DNA of 64,000 nt, from NCBI GenBank assembly GCA_964386635.1, contig CAYLRO010000008.1, positions 28,505-92,504 of the forward strand, read 5' to 3'. Shown in pieces: positions 32,364 to 39,764 of this stretch (position 1 is the stretch's first letter; each line of letters opens with the position of its first letter). This DNA comes from Sabulitectum sp964386635. Lineage in GTDB: Bacteria > Fermentibacterota > Fermentibacteria > Fermentibacterales > JCC-6. The notes beneath the pieces are model-generated. The model was not told where the DNA came from and made no database searches. It saw nothing but the letters and a program-made list of their open reading frames with translations. The position numbers and the translations under genes are program-made.

Positions 32364-33457
32364 CAGCGGCCGTCCAGGTTAAAGTGCAGTTTTTTCATTG
32401 TAAGACCAATAACAGCAAGAGCGAAAACAGAAAGAAGGACCAGGTCCAGAGTAAGAACCGGCCCCCAGACACCCTTGAGGAAAATTGACCGGAGAAGCGA
32501 TACAAAGTAAGTGGCGGGAATTATTCTGGTGATGGCCACAACAACAGCAGGCATGGCCTTGATGTCGTAGACAAAACCGGAAAGAATGAACCCCGGCAGG
32601 AATGTGATAATAAGTGAGAGCTGACTTGCAAGGAGCTGGGATTTTGCCACTGTACTGATAAGTATTCCCACGGAGAGTGAAGTAAGAAGAAAAATACCGC
32701 TTACAGCTGCAAGTGCCAGGATGCTTCCATAAAGAGGTATGCCGAACAGGAAGAGAGCCATAAGAACGGCTATGAGAACATCGATAGCACCAATGATGTA
32801 GTAGGGGAAAAGTTTTCCCATAATGAACTCTGTTCTTCGAAGTGGTGTGGATATCAGCTGTTCCATGGTGCCGTTCTCCCACTCTCTTGCAACACAGAGA
32901 GAGGTGAGCATTGCTGCGATAACATTCACAATAATGGCAATGAGACCCGGGATGATCGACCAGGTTGTATCCATTCCGGGATTGTAAGCACTTATCAGAC
33001 TTACTGTTTCCATCCCTGTATTACTCTGACTTTGCAGTATCCCTCTGGCATACATGATTGTAAGCCTGGCGGTATTGGAATCACTGCCGTCAACAAGGAG
33101 CTGTACAGATGCAGATTCTCCACTGTGAATGCTTTGCTGGAAATCAGGTGGAATAACCAGAACCGCCAGTGCCTTCCCGGTCTGAATGAAATTTTCTGTT
33201 TCATTCAGTGATCTGGAGACTCCTGCAGGCTGAAAAGCTTCTGAGCTGGTGAAGCTTCGAATCAGATTTCTTGAAGAGGCAGTATTACTCTGATCCCAGA
33301 CTGCCAGCGGCACATTGTTCACATTCAGCGAGAGACCGTATCCGAACAGGATAAGAAGCAGGATGGGAATGGCAATTCCCATGGCCAGGCTTCTGGGGTC
33401 ACGCACCACATGTATGGTCTCTTTTACTGCAATGGCCCTTATTCTTCTGAAGTTCAT
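32363..33457 (-). CDS. ABC-2 type transporter permease (YbhS-like position)
   Basis: 364 residues, same layout as its neighbour: N-terminal helix (LAMGIAIPILLLILFGYGLSL), large outside loop, then helices with IPGLIAIIVNVIAAMLTSLCVAREWENG and the coupling segment GTMEQLISTPLRRTEFIMGK. Sequence is clearly related to but distinct from the next permease, as for YbhS and YbhR in E. coli. Starts 4 bp inside the ATPase gene before it, so it is translationally coupled. Confidence 0.92.
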   Translation of the reverse strand: MNFRRIRAIAVKETIHVVRDPRSLAMGIAIPILLLILFGYGLSLNVNNVPLAVWDQSNTASSRNLIRSFTSSEAFQPAGVSRSLNETENFIQTGKALAVLVIPPDFQQSIHSGESASVQLLVDGSDSNTARLTIMYARGILQSQSNTGMETVSLISAYNPGMDTTWSIIPGLIAIIVNVIAAMLTSLCVAREWENGTMEQLISTPLRRTEFIMGKLFPYYIIGAIDVLIAVLMALFLFGIPLYGSILALAAVSGIFLLTSLSVGILISTVAKSQLLASQLSLIITFLPGFILSGFVYDIKAMPAVVVAITRIIPATYFVSLLRSIFLKGVWGPVLTLDLVLLSVFALAVIGLTMKKLHFNLDGR

Positions 33458-34182
33458 TTTTCCGCAATCGCAACCAGGGAGATGAATACATCTTCCAGAG
33501 TGTTTTTCTTCTGCTGCTTCTTAAGATCCTCCGGTGATCCCATGGCAATCACCCGACCCTTCTGCATAATTGAGATCCGGTCACAGTATTCCGCTTCAAG
33601 CATGTAATGGGTTGTTACGAAAACTGTAGTTCCTCCGTCAGCTTTATCTCTGATCGTTTCCCAGAATTTCCTTCTGCTTACAGGGTCAACTCCTGAGGTG
33701 GGTTCATCAAGAAAGAGGATTTCAGGGTTGTGCATCACCGCGCTTGCCAGTGAGAGCTGCTGTTTCCATCCCACCGGGAGGTCTCCTGTTAATTTGTTTC
33801 CTTTTCCGGAAAGCCCGGCGCTTTCAATGGCTTTTTCAATGGCTTCTTCTCTGTTGGCCACCCCATAGATCCCTGCGTAGAACTCAAGATTTTCCCTTAT
33901 TGTAAGATCGTTGTACAGGGAGAATTTCTGACTCATGTAGCCGATGAAGGATTTTACCTTTTCCGGAGTCTCCGTGATATCTACTCCTCCTACAACGCCT
34001 CTGCCTGAAGTTGGTTTGAGTATGCCGCACAGCATTCGTATCGTGGTTGATTTTCCTGCACCGTTTGCTCCCAGGAAGCCGAAGATCTCTCCCTTTTTTA
34101 CAGTAAGAGAAATGTTGTCCACAGCTGTGAAGCTGCCGAACTTTTTGCAGAGATCCTGAAGCATTACCGCCGGCTCAGCCAT
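33454..34182 (-). CDS. ABC transporter ATP-binding protein with degenerate signature motif
   Basis: About 242 residues from ATG at 34182 (GGAG upstream), overlapping the upstream ATPase gene by 8 bp. Walker A GANGAGKST, Walker B EILFLDEPTSG and H-loop FVTTHYML are intact, but the signature LSGGQ reads LPVGWKQ. That form is like the second ATPase half of E. coli YbhF. Here the two halves are separate genes. With the other ATPase it should form one asymmetric ATP-hydrolysing pair at the cytoplasmic face of the permeases. Confidence 0.93.
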   Translation of the reverse strand: MAEPAVMLQDLCKKFGSFTAVDNISLTVKKGEIFGFLGANGAGKSTTIRMLCGILKPTSGRGVVGGVDITETPEKVKSFIGYMSQKFSLYNDLTIRENLEFYAGIYGVANREEAIEKAIESAGLSGKGNKLTGDLPVGWKQQLSLASAVMHNPEILFLDEPTSGVDPVSRRKFWETIRDKADGGTTVFVTTHYMLEAEYCDRISIMQKGRVIAMGSPEDLKKQQKKNTLEDVFISLVAIAEK

Positions 34183-35080
34183 TGCTTTTCTCCGAAAGGT
34201 AAACAAAGGCATCTTCCACAGAACCCTGTGATCTTGTAATCAGGGATTGCCTGTTTATACAGTTCCTGATCTCTTCCTCTGATACAGTTCCCATTACATG
34301 CACCTGAGATCCGAAGACGGTGGATACTGCATCTGTCGCTGCGGAGATTCTCCGGGATTCCTCAAACGGGTCAGATGAATCAAATTTCAGGACACCACCT
34401 GGAATAAGGCTGACAATTTCCCCTGGAGTTCCCCTGGCAGTTATCTCGCCATTGTTCATGAACGCCAGTCTGTGGCATTTTTCCGCCTCATCAAGGTAGG
34501 CTGTTGTCATGATAACCGTAAGACCCTGGTCCACAAGCCGGTAAAGGAATTCCCAGAACTCCCTTCGGGAAACAGGATCAACACCGTTGGTGGGTTCATC
34601 AAGCAGGAGCAGTTCAGGGGTATGGATAAGGGCACAGGCCAGACCAAGTTTCTGCTTCATGCCTCCTGATAGTTTGCCTGCCGGCCTTTTTCTGAAGGGA
34701 CTCAGGCTGCTCCATTCAAGCAGTCTGCTTATTCCGGATTCCAGCTCAGCTTTCTTCACTCCGTACATATCTCCGTAGAACTGCATGTTCTCTTCAACGG
34801 TAAGGTCCTGGTAGAGGCCGAATCTCTGGCTCATGTATGCTATTCTGTCATGTATTTTTTCAGGATTTCCGGTGGTTTCCAGACCCAGTACTTCTGCTGT
34901 TCCCCGGTCCGGTGAAAGAATTGAAGCCAGTATCCGCATTGTTGTGGTTTTTCCTGCTCCGTCAGGTCCCACAAGACCGAAGACCCTGCCCTGTTCCGCC
35001 TGAAAGGAGATGTTTTTTACAGCGTGAACACTTCCGAAGGATTTTGTCAGGTTGCGAACCTCCACTGCAGCAGTTTTCAT
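34175..35080 (-). CDS. ABC transporter ATP-binding protein
   Basis: 301 residues. Walker A GPDGAGKTT, signature LSGGMKQKL, Walker B LLLLDEPTNG and the D-loop GVDPVSRREFW are all intact, followed by a ~75-residue C-terminal regulatory segment. It resembles the first half of YbhF. The start overlaps the membrane-fusion lipoprotein gene by 4 bp, and the stop overlaps the next ATPase start. Confidence 0.94.
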   Translation of the reverse strand: MKTAAVEVRNLTKSFGSVHAVKNISFQAEQGRVFGLVGPDGAGKTTTMRILASILSPDRGTAEVLGLETTGNPEKIHDRIAYMSQRFGLYQDLTVEENMQFYGDMYGVKKAELESGISRLLEWSSLSPFRKRPAGKLSGGMKQKLGLACALIHTPELLLLDEPTNGVDPVSRREFWEFLYRLVDQGLTVIMTTAYLDEAEKCHRLAFMNNGEITARGTPGEIVSLIPGGVLKFDSSDPFEESRRISAATDAVSTVFGSQVHVMGTVSEEEIRNCINRQSLITRSQGSVEDAFVYLSEKSNG

Positions 35081-36033
35081 TGGAAGTTCAACTGTACATC
35101 AACAGGCATTCCGGCTTTGAAAATACCGTCCGGATTAGGCAGAGATGCCTCAATTCGGTAAACCAGGCTCGTTCTGCCCTCTCTGGTTTCAACGCTGGAC
35201 GGGGTGAACTCCGCCTGATCAGCTATGTGGGTTATTGTGCCTGTAACTTCCAGTAGTGCCGCAGTTTCAGCTGAGTTAACGCTTACTGAAACCGGCTGAC
35301 CTGCAGAAATATCTGCCAGGCCGGGCTGTGAAACATAGAATATGGCTTTTACTGTATCCATATCAGCCACTGTAAGAAGAGTGTACCCTGCAGAGATATT
35401 TTCGCCCTGCTGGACGCTTGTTCCAGTTACCACGCCGGTAAGGGGAGAAGTGACAGTAGTCCATTCAAGTCTGTTTGCTGCAATATCTCTGGTTGCAGTC
35501 GCTGCCTCCACAGCTGCTTCAGCGGCCTGAATCTCTGTTGATCTTACTCCCTCAGCTGCAAGGGAATAGCTCTGCCAGGCTGCTGTGTACTGTGCTTCTG
35601 CCTGTGCAGCAGCTGTTTCAGCCCACTGAAGGGCTTGTTCAGATATGGCTCCTGCGGCAGCAAGTTCTTCGGCTCTGGCCAGGTCAGCCCGGGCAAGGTT
35701 TTTTGCAGTACCGGCAGCCTCTGCAGATGACAGTGCCGATATGATCTGCTGTTCTCTGGTACCCTGTATCAGAGTTTCAAGGTTTGCCCTGGCAATTTCC
35801 AGTGAAGCGTCTGTCTGAGCCAGAGCTAGAAGGTACTCGGTCTGGTCCAGAATGATCAGAATCTGTCCCTCCTGTATCTGATCTCCACTGGTAACAGGTC
35901 GCTGAACAACTGCGCCTCCCACTCTGGCGGAAATTCTCACTTCGTCTGTTTCTATTGTACCTGAGTACAGGTTGTCAGTGCTGCTGCAGGAGAGGAGAAG
36001 AAGAGCAAGCGGAATCAGATGAAGCAGTTTCAT
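35077..36033 (-). CDS. HlyD-type membrane-fusion lipoprotein (YbhG-like position)
   Basis: 318 residues. Lipoprotein signal with LLLLSC lipobox near residue 16. The biotinyl-lipoyl halves flank a coiled-coil hairpin: VGGAVVQRPVTSGDQIQEGQILIILDQTEY, then Ala/Glu-rich helices ~70-190, then TTVTSPLTGVVTGTSVQQGENI, and a beta-barrel with QPVSVSVNSA. It would link the inner-membrane ABC exporter to an outer-membrane channel; none is in this operon, so a TolC such as that at 52991 may serve. Starts 4 bp inside the TetR gene end. Confidence 0.93.
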   Translation of the reverse strand: MKLLHLIPLALLLLSCSSTDNLYSGTIETDEVRISARVGGAVVQRPVTSGDQIQEGQILIILDQTEYLLALAQTDASLEIARANLETLIQGTREQQIISALSSAEAAGTAKNLARADLARAEELAAAGAISEQALQWAETAAAQAEAQYTAAWQSYSLAAEGVRSTEIQAAEAAVEAATATRDIAANRLEWTTVTSPLTGVVTGTSVQQGENISAGYTLLTVADMDTVKAIFYVSQPGLADISAGQPVSVSVNSAETAALLEVTGTITHIADQAEFTPSSVETREGRTSLVYRIEASLPNPDGIFKAGMPVDVQLNFQ

Positions 36034-36644
36034 TTGACAGGTCCTTTCACCAGAATACCCTGGGAGATGATATCAAGAAGAGCATCAGATATCTGCTCAG
36101 GTGAAACAGGCCCGGAATTATCCGGGGATAGCTTCCTGCGCACCTCTCCTGTAAGAGAGAGGGAAAAAATGCTTCCTATAACCATGAACTGAAGCGCAAC
36201 TGGATCTATGTTTCTGAATGTTCCATCTTCAACACCCATGGTTGTAATGGCTCTGACGGTTTCCATGAATTTTCCGATTCCTTCCGCCCCTTCCTCAGGG
36301 AGAGTTTTCCAGTTGCCTGCGATTTCCCTGAAAATGATCGAGGGAAGGAGCTTGTTCTCTGAGGCAGTTTTGGCAATGCCTTTAACAATAGATGTCAGAG
36401 ATTCAGCAGCATCTGCGGAGTTTTCAAGTGAACTGACAATGACATTCATGAAATTCTGCTGTCCGTTCAGCACTACCCGCCTGTAGAGCTCTTCCTTGTC
36501 TCCAACATGGTAGTAGAGCATTGCTTTGTTTATCCCTGCCCGTTTTGCAATTTCATCAACTCTGGCTCCGGAAAAACCTTTGTCTGCGAACTCCTCTGCT
36601 GCAGCATCCAGTATTGCTTTCTCATCCACCTTTTTCGGAGACAT
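36030..36644 (-). CDS. TetR-family repressor of the ABC exporter operon
   Basis: 204 residues. The helix-turn-helix is residues ~8-55: AILDAAAEEFADKGFSGARV then RAGINKAMLYYHVGDKEELY. The C-terminal ligand domain resembles the CecR (YbiH) type with a buried all-helical core. It is the first gene of the operon, in the order TetR-MFP-ATPase-ATPase-permease-permease, as in E. coli cecR-ybhGFSR. Inverted repeats just downstream of its predicted promoter suggest self-repression. Confidence 0.92.
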   Translation of the reverse strand: MSPKKVDEKAILDAAAEEFADKGFSGARVDEIAKRAGINKAMLYYHVGDKEELYRRVVLNGQQNFMNVIVSSLENSADAAESLTSIVKGIAKTASENKLLPSIIFREIAGNWKTLPEEGAEGIGKFMETVRAITTMGVEDGTFRNIDPVALQFMVIGSIFSLSLTGEVRRKLSPDNSGPVSPEQISDALLDIISQGILVKGPVK

Positions 36645-36666
36645 ATTCCTCCCTGCTTCCTGGTAA

Positions 36667-36691
36667 ACTAAATAGTCTAACTGAATGGTTA
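36667..36691. promoter_or_regulatory. Candidate TetR operator
   Basis: Two inverted repeats, ACTA-AA-TAGT at 36667-36676 and TAAC-TGAATG-GTTA at 36678-36691, cover the predicted transcription start (~36684) of the exporter operon. A third pair CTAACT/AGTTAG (36677-36682 and 36700-36705) spans the -10 box. The placement fits repression by the TetR protein encoded just downstream. Confidence 0.5.
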
Positions 36692-36719
36692 AAATAATTA
36701 GTTAGCACAGTTCTGTCAA
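36691..36719 (-). promoter_or_regulatory. Candidate promoter of the TetR-ABC exporter operon
   Basis: On the minus strand TTGACA (36719-36714, perfect) and TATTTT (36696-36691) are separated by 17 bp, placing the transcription start near 36684, about 40 bp before the start codon at 36644. Confidence 0.65.
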
Positions 36720-36742
36720 ATCCTCAGAAAGTAGCACCGGAC

Positions 36743-37726
36743 CTATACCGTAAACTGAACCTCGTTTGAGGGCAGAGGAAGGAGATGTCCTTCTTTCCCG
36801 GGATCAATAGGCAGCATCAGTCTCTGCTTGAACTCGTCAGAGAAAAGAGCTTCAAAGTTGATTTCCTTCACAGCTCCCCTTTCACCGCAGTTCCACTTTA
36901 TGAGAATCCTGCTCATAAGCTCGGCTGTGAGGTGATCAACAGGCATCAGGGTTTTCTCTCCGATAAGCCGGACATTGTCACTGAGTTTACCCTGTGCCAG
37001 TCTGACATTAACAGGCGGCGACTGACCTACCACATCACCGGAATCGATAGTTTCTGAAACTCTGTGAACAGTTACTCTGGTAGTATCTGCCCCTCGCCTG
37101 ATCAGGTCTTCCCATGGCTGCGGTCCGGCACCGTGGTGGTGAAGAAGGTCAGCTGGATGAATATTGTATATGCCCATTGACGGGCAGTTGATGATGGGAG
37201 AATCTATCAGCTGGCCGAAGCCGGCTACTACTATCACATCCGGGTTCATTCTCTGCAGAAGATTTCTGAAGAAACTGCTTTTGACCTGTCCCGTGTAACA
37301 TGGAATTCCTGCGGAAAGTGCTGATTCCAGTATGCCTTCTGTGAATATTTTCTGCTCACCAGGGGAGTAGTATCGCCAGAATCTTCTCTTCATGGAGATC
37401 TTCGCTTTGTCATCAGTTGGATCATCAGTTACCAGCCCGGCTATTCTGATCTTCCCGGGGAGTCTTCGCTCCATGAGTTTAAGCGTTTCGAATGCAAGGA
37501 ATCCCAGTGTCCAGCTGCAGATGGCAAGCACCTTAAGGCCTTTCTCGTTTTCCTGCCTCTCTTCGTTTTCACCGGGAATGAACAACCTTCCCCAGTCGGT
37601 GTTTTCCGGGGTTTTCATCCTTCGCCGGGGATTCTTCCCAAGAACCGTATTTGCAAGTATGGTGTTTTCAGAATTCATAAATTCAGGCCTTTGTGTTTCC
37701 GGGATTAAATGGTCCTGGCGCTGCAT
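36743..37726 (-). CDS. Formyltransferase-domain protein with long polar N-terminus
   Basis: About 327 residues from ATG at 37726 (AGGAAG upstream); other in-frame candidates are a GTG at 37816 and ATGs at 37678 and 37618, so the start is uncertain. The first ~70 residues are polar and unmatched. Residues ~70-270 form a formyl-transferase domain: NPDVIVVAGFGQLIDSPII, then NIHPADLLHHHGAGPQPWED with the catalytic Asn-x-His-Pro, and ETIDSGDVVGQSPPV. This is shared by methionyl-tRNA and glycinamide-ribotide formyltransferases and by sugar-nucleotide formyltransferases. Without the C-terminal tRNA-binding domain of Fmt and without def nearby, a tRNA role is less likely; sugar or amine formylation is possible. 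Confidence 0.8.
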   Translation of the reverse strand: MQRQDHLIPETQRPEFMNSENTILANTVLGKNPRRRMKTPENTDWGRLFIPGENEERQENEKGLKVLAICSWTLGFLAFETLKLMERRLPGKIRIAGLVTDDPTDDKAKISMKRRFWRYYSPGEQKIFTEGILESALSAGIPCYTGQVKSSFFRNLLQRMNPDVIVVAGFGQLIDSPIINCPSMGIYNIHPADLLHHHGAGPQPWEDLIRRGADTTRVTVHRVSETIDSGDVVGQSPPVNVRLAQGKLSDNVRLIGEKTLMPVDHLTAELMSRILIKWNCGERGAVKEINFEALFSDEFKQRLMLPIDPGKEGHLLPLPSNEVQFTV

Positions 37727-37952
37727 CAGTGATTTCTTCCTGATCCAGAGATGGTCATGGATGTCATCTGATACCCTCCTGAATGAGAGCGGTTCTGTTT
37801 CCCTTTTTAACTTCACATGTCTGGTGACACGCCTAATCTAAACATATTCTGATTATGACAGTATTGGTTCTGTGAGCATACATGCCCTGAACAGGGATAT
37901 ATTATTCAGGTTAGTGCTTTCTAAGGATTATCAAAAAGACAGGAGACGCGAA

Positions 37953-39482
37953 GTGGGAGTTAAGCGTTCCGTGATTGTACCCCCCCATGCTTTTGTTTTC
38001 TTTACAGGAGCAGCTGTTATGGCCACGGAGATGTGCGCCTCCAGGTTCATTGCACCCTGGTTCGGCAGCTCAATGATCGTGTGGTCAGTGCTTATCTCAG
38101 TTGTACTGGCAGCTATGTCACTGGGCTACTGGCTGGGTGGAAGACTTGCTGACAGGCGGCCTTCCTGGTCTCTTCTGTACAAACTGCCTGTTATCACAGG
38201 AATCTTCATTACACTGATCCCGTTTGCTGGAAAGCTGCTCTTTTCCGGTCTTTCTGCAGGAATCAGAGGAACACCTGTGAACATCATTCTTCTGGCGTTC
38301 AGCGGTATCGTTCTGGTATTTGTACCACCGGTATTCGTTCTGGCCATGATAAGTCCCTTTGTTGTCAAGCTCCTTGCCAGGGCAGACAATACAGGCAGAA
38401 CTGCCGGCTCACTTTACGCCATGTCCACCCTTGGGAGTATTGCCGGGACCCTAATCCCGTCTCTTCTGACAATTCCTCTTCTGGGAACCAGGGAAACTCT
38501 TTTTCTCTGTGCGGGAATGCTGATACTTCTGGGTGCTCTCGGGCTGAAGGGGAAAGGAAGGCTTACCATCCTGCTTCTGCTGCTTCCAGCAGTTGGATGG
38601 CTGCTTTCATCAGGTGCGGTTAAGCCCAGTAACAATCTGGCATATGAGGAAGAGAGCATATACCAGTATCTTCAGGTTCAGCAGAGAGATAACGGTTCCA
38701 CCTATCTCATTGTGAACGAGGGTGGCGCAATGCAGTCCATTGCCAGAGAGAATGATATTCTTGACCCTGCCTCCACCTATTATGAGAGCTACCTTCTCCT
38801 GCCGTACATGCTTGAAGAGAGTTCTTCTAAAAACATTCTTGTGGTGGGTTCCGGGGCGGGAACCATCCCCCACTGGCTTGCTGTTTACGTAAGACCGTTC
38901 TTCCCGGATATGAATATTGATGCAGTAGAGATAGACAGCAGAGCCACTGAGTTGGGATATCAGTGGTTCGGTTCCTCTCCGGATGATGCCAATGTAATAA
39001 CTGCAGACGGAAGAATGTATCTGGCCGCTTCATCCGAGATGTATGATGTGATTGTTTCAGACACATACAGCAACCAGATATACATTCCATTTCATCTTAC
39101 TACCCTGGAGTACTTCAGATCCATAAGGGAAAGTATGAATCCGGGTGGAATTCTTGCAATGAACGTAAATGCTCTCAGTGACAGCTCGGAAATCGTTCAG
39201 TCCATAGGGCAGACAGTTTCACAGGTGTTTCCCCATCTCTATATCGCCAGACCCGGCGGCAGTTACAACTACATGATCATTGCCTCGGATGTTCCCCTGA
39301 CTGCACCGCCTGCGGACTCTTTCCCGGAGTGGAACAGGCCTCTTGAATACACTGCCCGTCTGTTTGAAAGGCAGTTCAAACCCTTTTTCCCTGAAACCGG
39401 CATGATACTTACTGACAACAGAGCTCCAGTTGAGTTCATGACCGACATGATGATAATGCACGAAGCTTCCGGAGCAATGTAA
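37953..39482 (+). CDS. Membrane protein with spermidine-synthase-like C-terminal domain
   Basis: 509 residues from a GTG at 37953 with AGGAG 7 bp upstream; the longer frame to 37872 has no ribosome site. Residues ~8-230 contain about seven hydrophobic helices (VFFTGAAVMATEMCASRF, WSVLISVVLAAMSLGYWLGG and others). Residues ~290-470 have the aminopropyltransferase Rossmann pattern: ILVVGSGAGTIPHWLA, IDAVEIDSRATELG, YDVIVSDTYSN. Fused spermidine-synthase-like membrane proteins are common, but most are not proven polyamine enzymes. The substrate is not evident and no speD or speE partner is nearby. Divergent from the formyltransferase gene across 226 bp with no obvious operator. Confidence 0.88.
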   Translation: MGVKRSVIVPPHAFVFFTGAAVMATEMCASRFIAPWFGSSMIVWSVLISVVLAAMSLGYWLGGRLADRRPSWSLLYKLPVITGIFITLIPFAGKLLFSGLSAGIRGTPVNIILLAFSGIVLVFVPPVFVLAMISPFVVKLLARADNTGRTAGSLYAMSTLGSIAGTLIPSLLTIPLLGTRETLFLCAGMLILLGALGLKGKGRLTILLLLLPAVGWLLSSGAVKPSNNLAYEEESIYQYLQVQQRDNGSTYLIVNEGGAMQSIARENDILDPASTYYESYLLLPYMLEESSSKNILVVGSGAGTIPHWLAVYVRPFFPDMNIDAVEIDSRATELGYQWFGSSPDDANVITADGRMYLAASSEMYDVIVSDTYSNQIYIPFHLTTLEYFRSIRESMNPGGILAMNVNALSDSSEIVQSIGQTVSQVFPHLYIARPGGSYNYMIIASDVPLTAPPADSFPEWNRPLEYTARLFERQFKPFFPETGMILTDNRAPVEFMTDMMIMHEASGAM

Positions 39483-39501
39483 ATTGACTGACGGAGGGTA
39501 A

Positions 39502-39743
39502 ATGAGACATCTGTCTGCAGTTCTTGAGGAGACCCGGGAAGAAGGTACCAGGTTCTGGTACTGAAGAAAGAACTTCAAAGCTCTCTGCTCATTAACAGAC
39601 TCGAACTGTTCTCAACTCATGTCTTTTCCCACTTGTATGAGAATACACTTCATCTCACAGGGTCTTGCCTCAACAACATTCGGAGCAGTCAAGGCAGCTT
39701 TCTGACCACATTCATGCATTCAGCCGCTATTGCCCGGCAGTAA
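39502..39743 (+). pseudogene. Possible frameshifted small gene, unknown
   Basis: The first frame has a good ribosome site and begins MRHLSAVLEETREEGTRF before stopping at 39562. The overlapping frame carries on to 39743 with VLVLKKELQSSLL and an H/L-rich segment. No single frame covers it all and no family is recognised. Either an inactivated gene, a sequencing slip, or chance. Confidence 0.25.
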
Positions 39744-39758
39744 ACAAATGTTTAGTAT
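39730..39758 (+). promoter_or_regulatory. Candidate promoter giving a leaderless DnaE-like transcript
   Basis: TTGCCC at 39730-39735 and TAGTAT at 39753-39758 are 17 bp apart; the expected transcription start is ~39765, the A of the ATG. The gene has no purine-rich ribosome site upstream, in keeping with leaderless translation. Confidence 0.4.
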
Positions 39759-39764
39759 ATATCA

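Larger units (their letters stand above)
39483..39764. other. 282-bp gap before the DnaE-like gene, holding a broken short frame
   Basis: GGAGGG precedes ATG at 39502, whose frame reads 20 codons to TGA at 39562. A second frame, open from 39528 to TAA at 39741-39743, continues as a plausible helical stretch (KKELQSSLLINRLELFSTHV). Together they could be a frameshifted remnant of about 80 residues. The right end holds a possible promoter for the DnaE-like gene. Confidence 0.4.
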
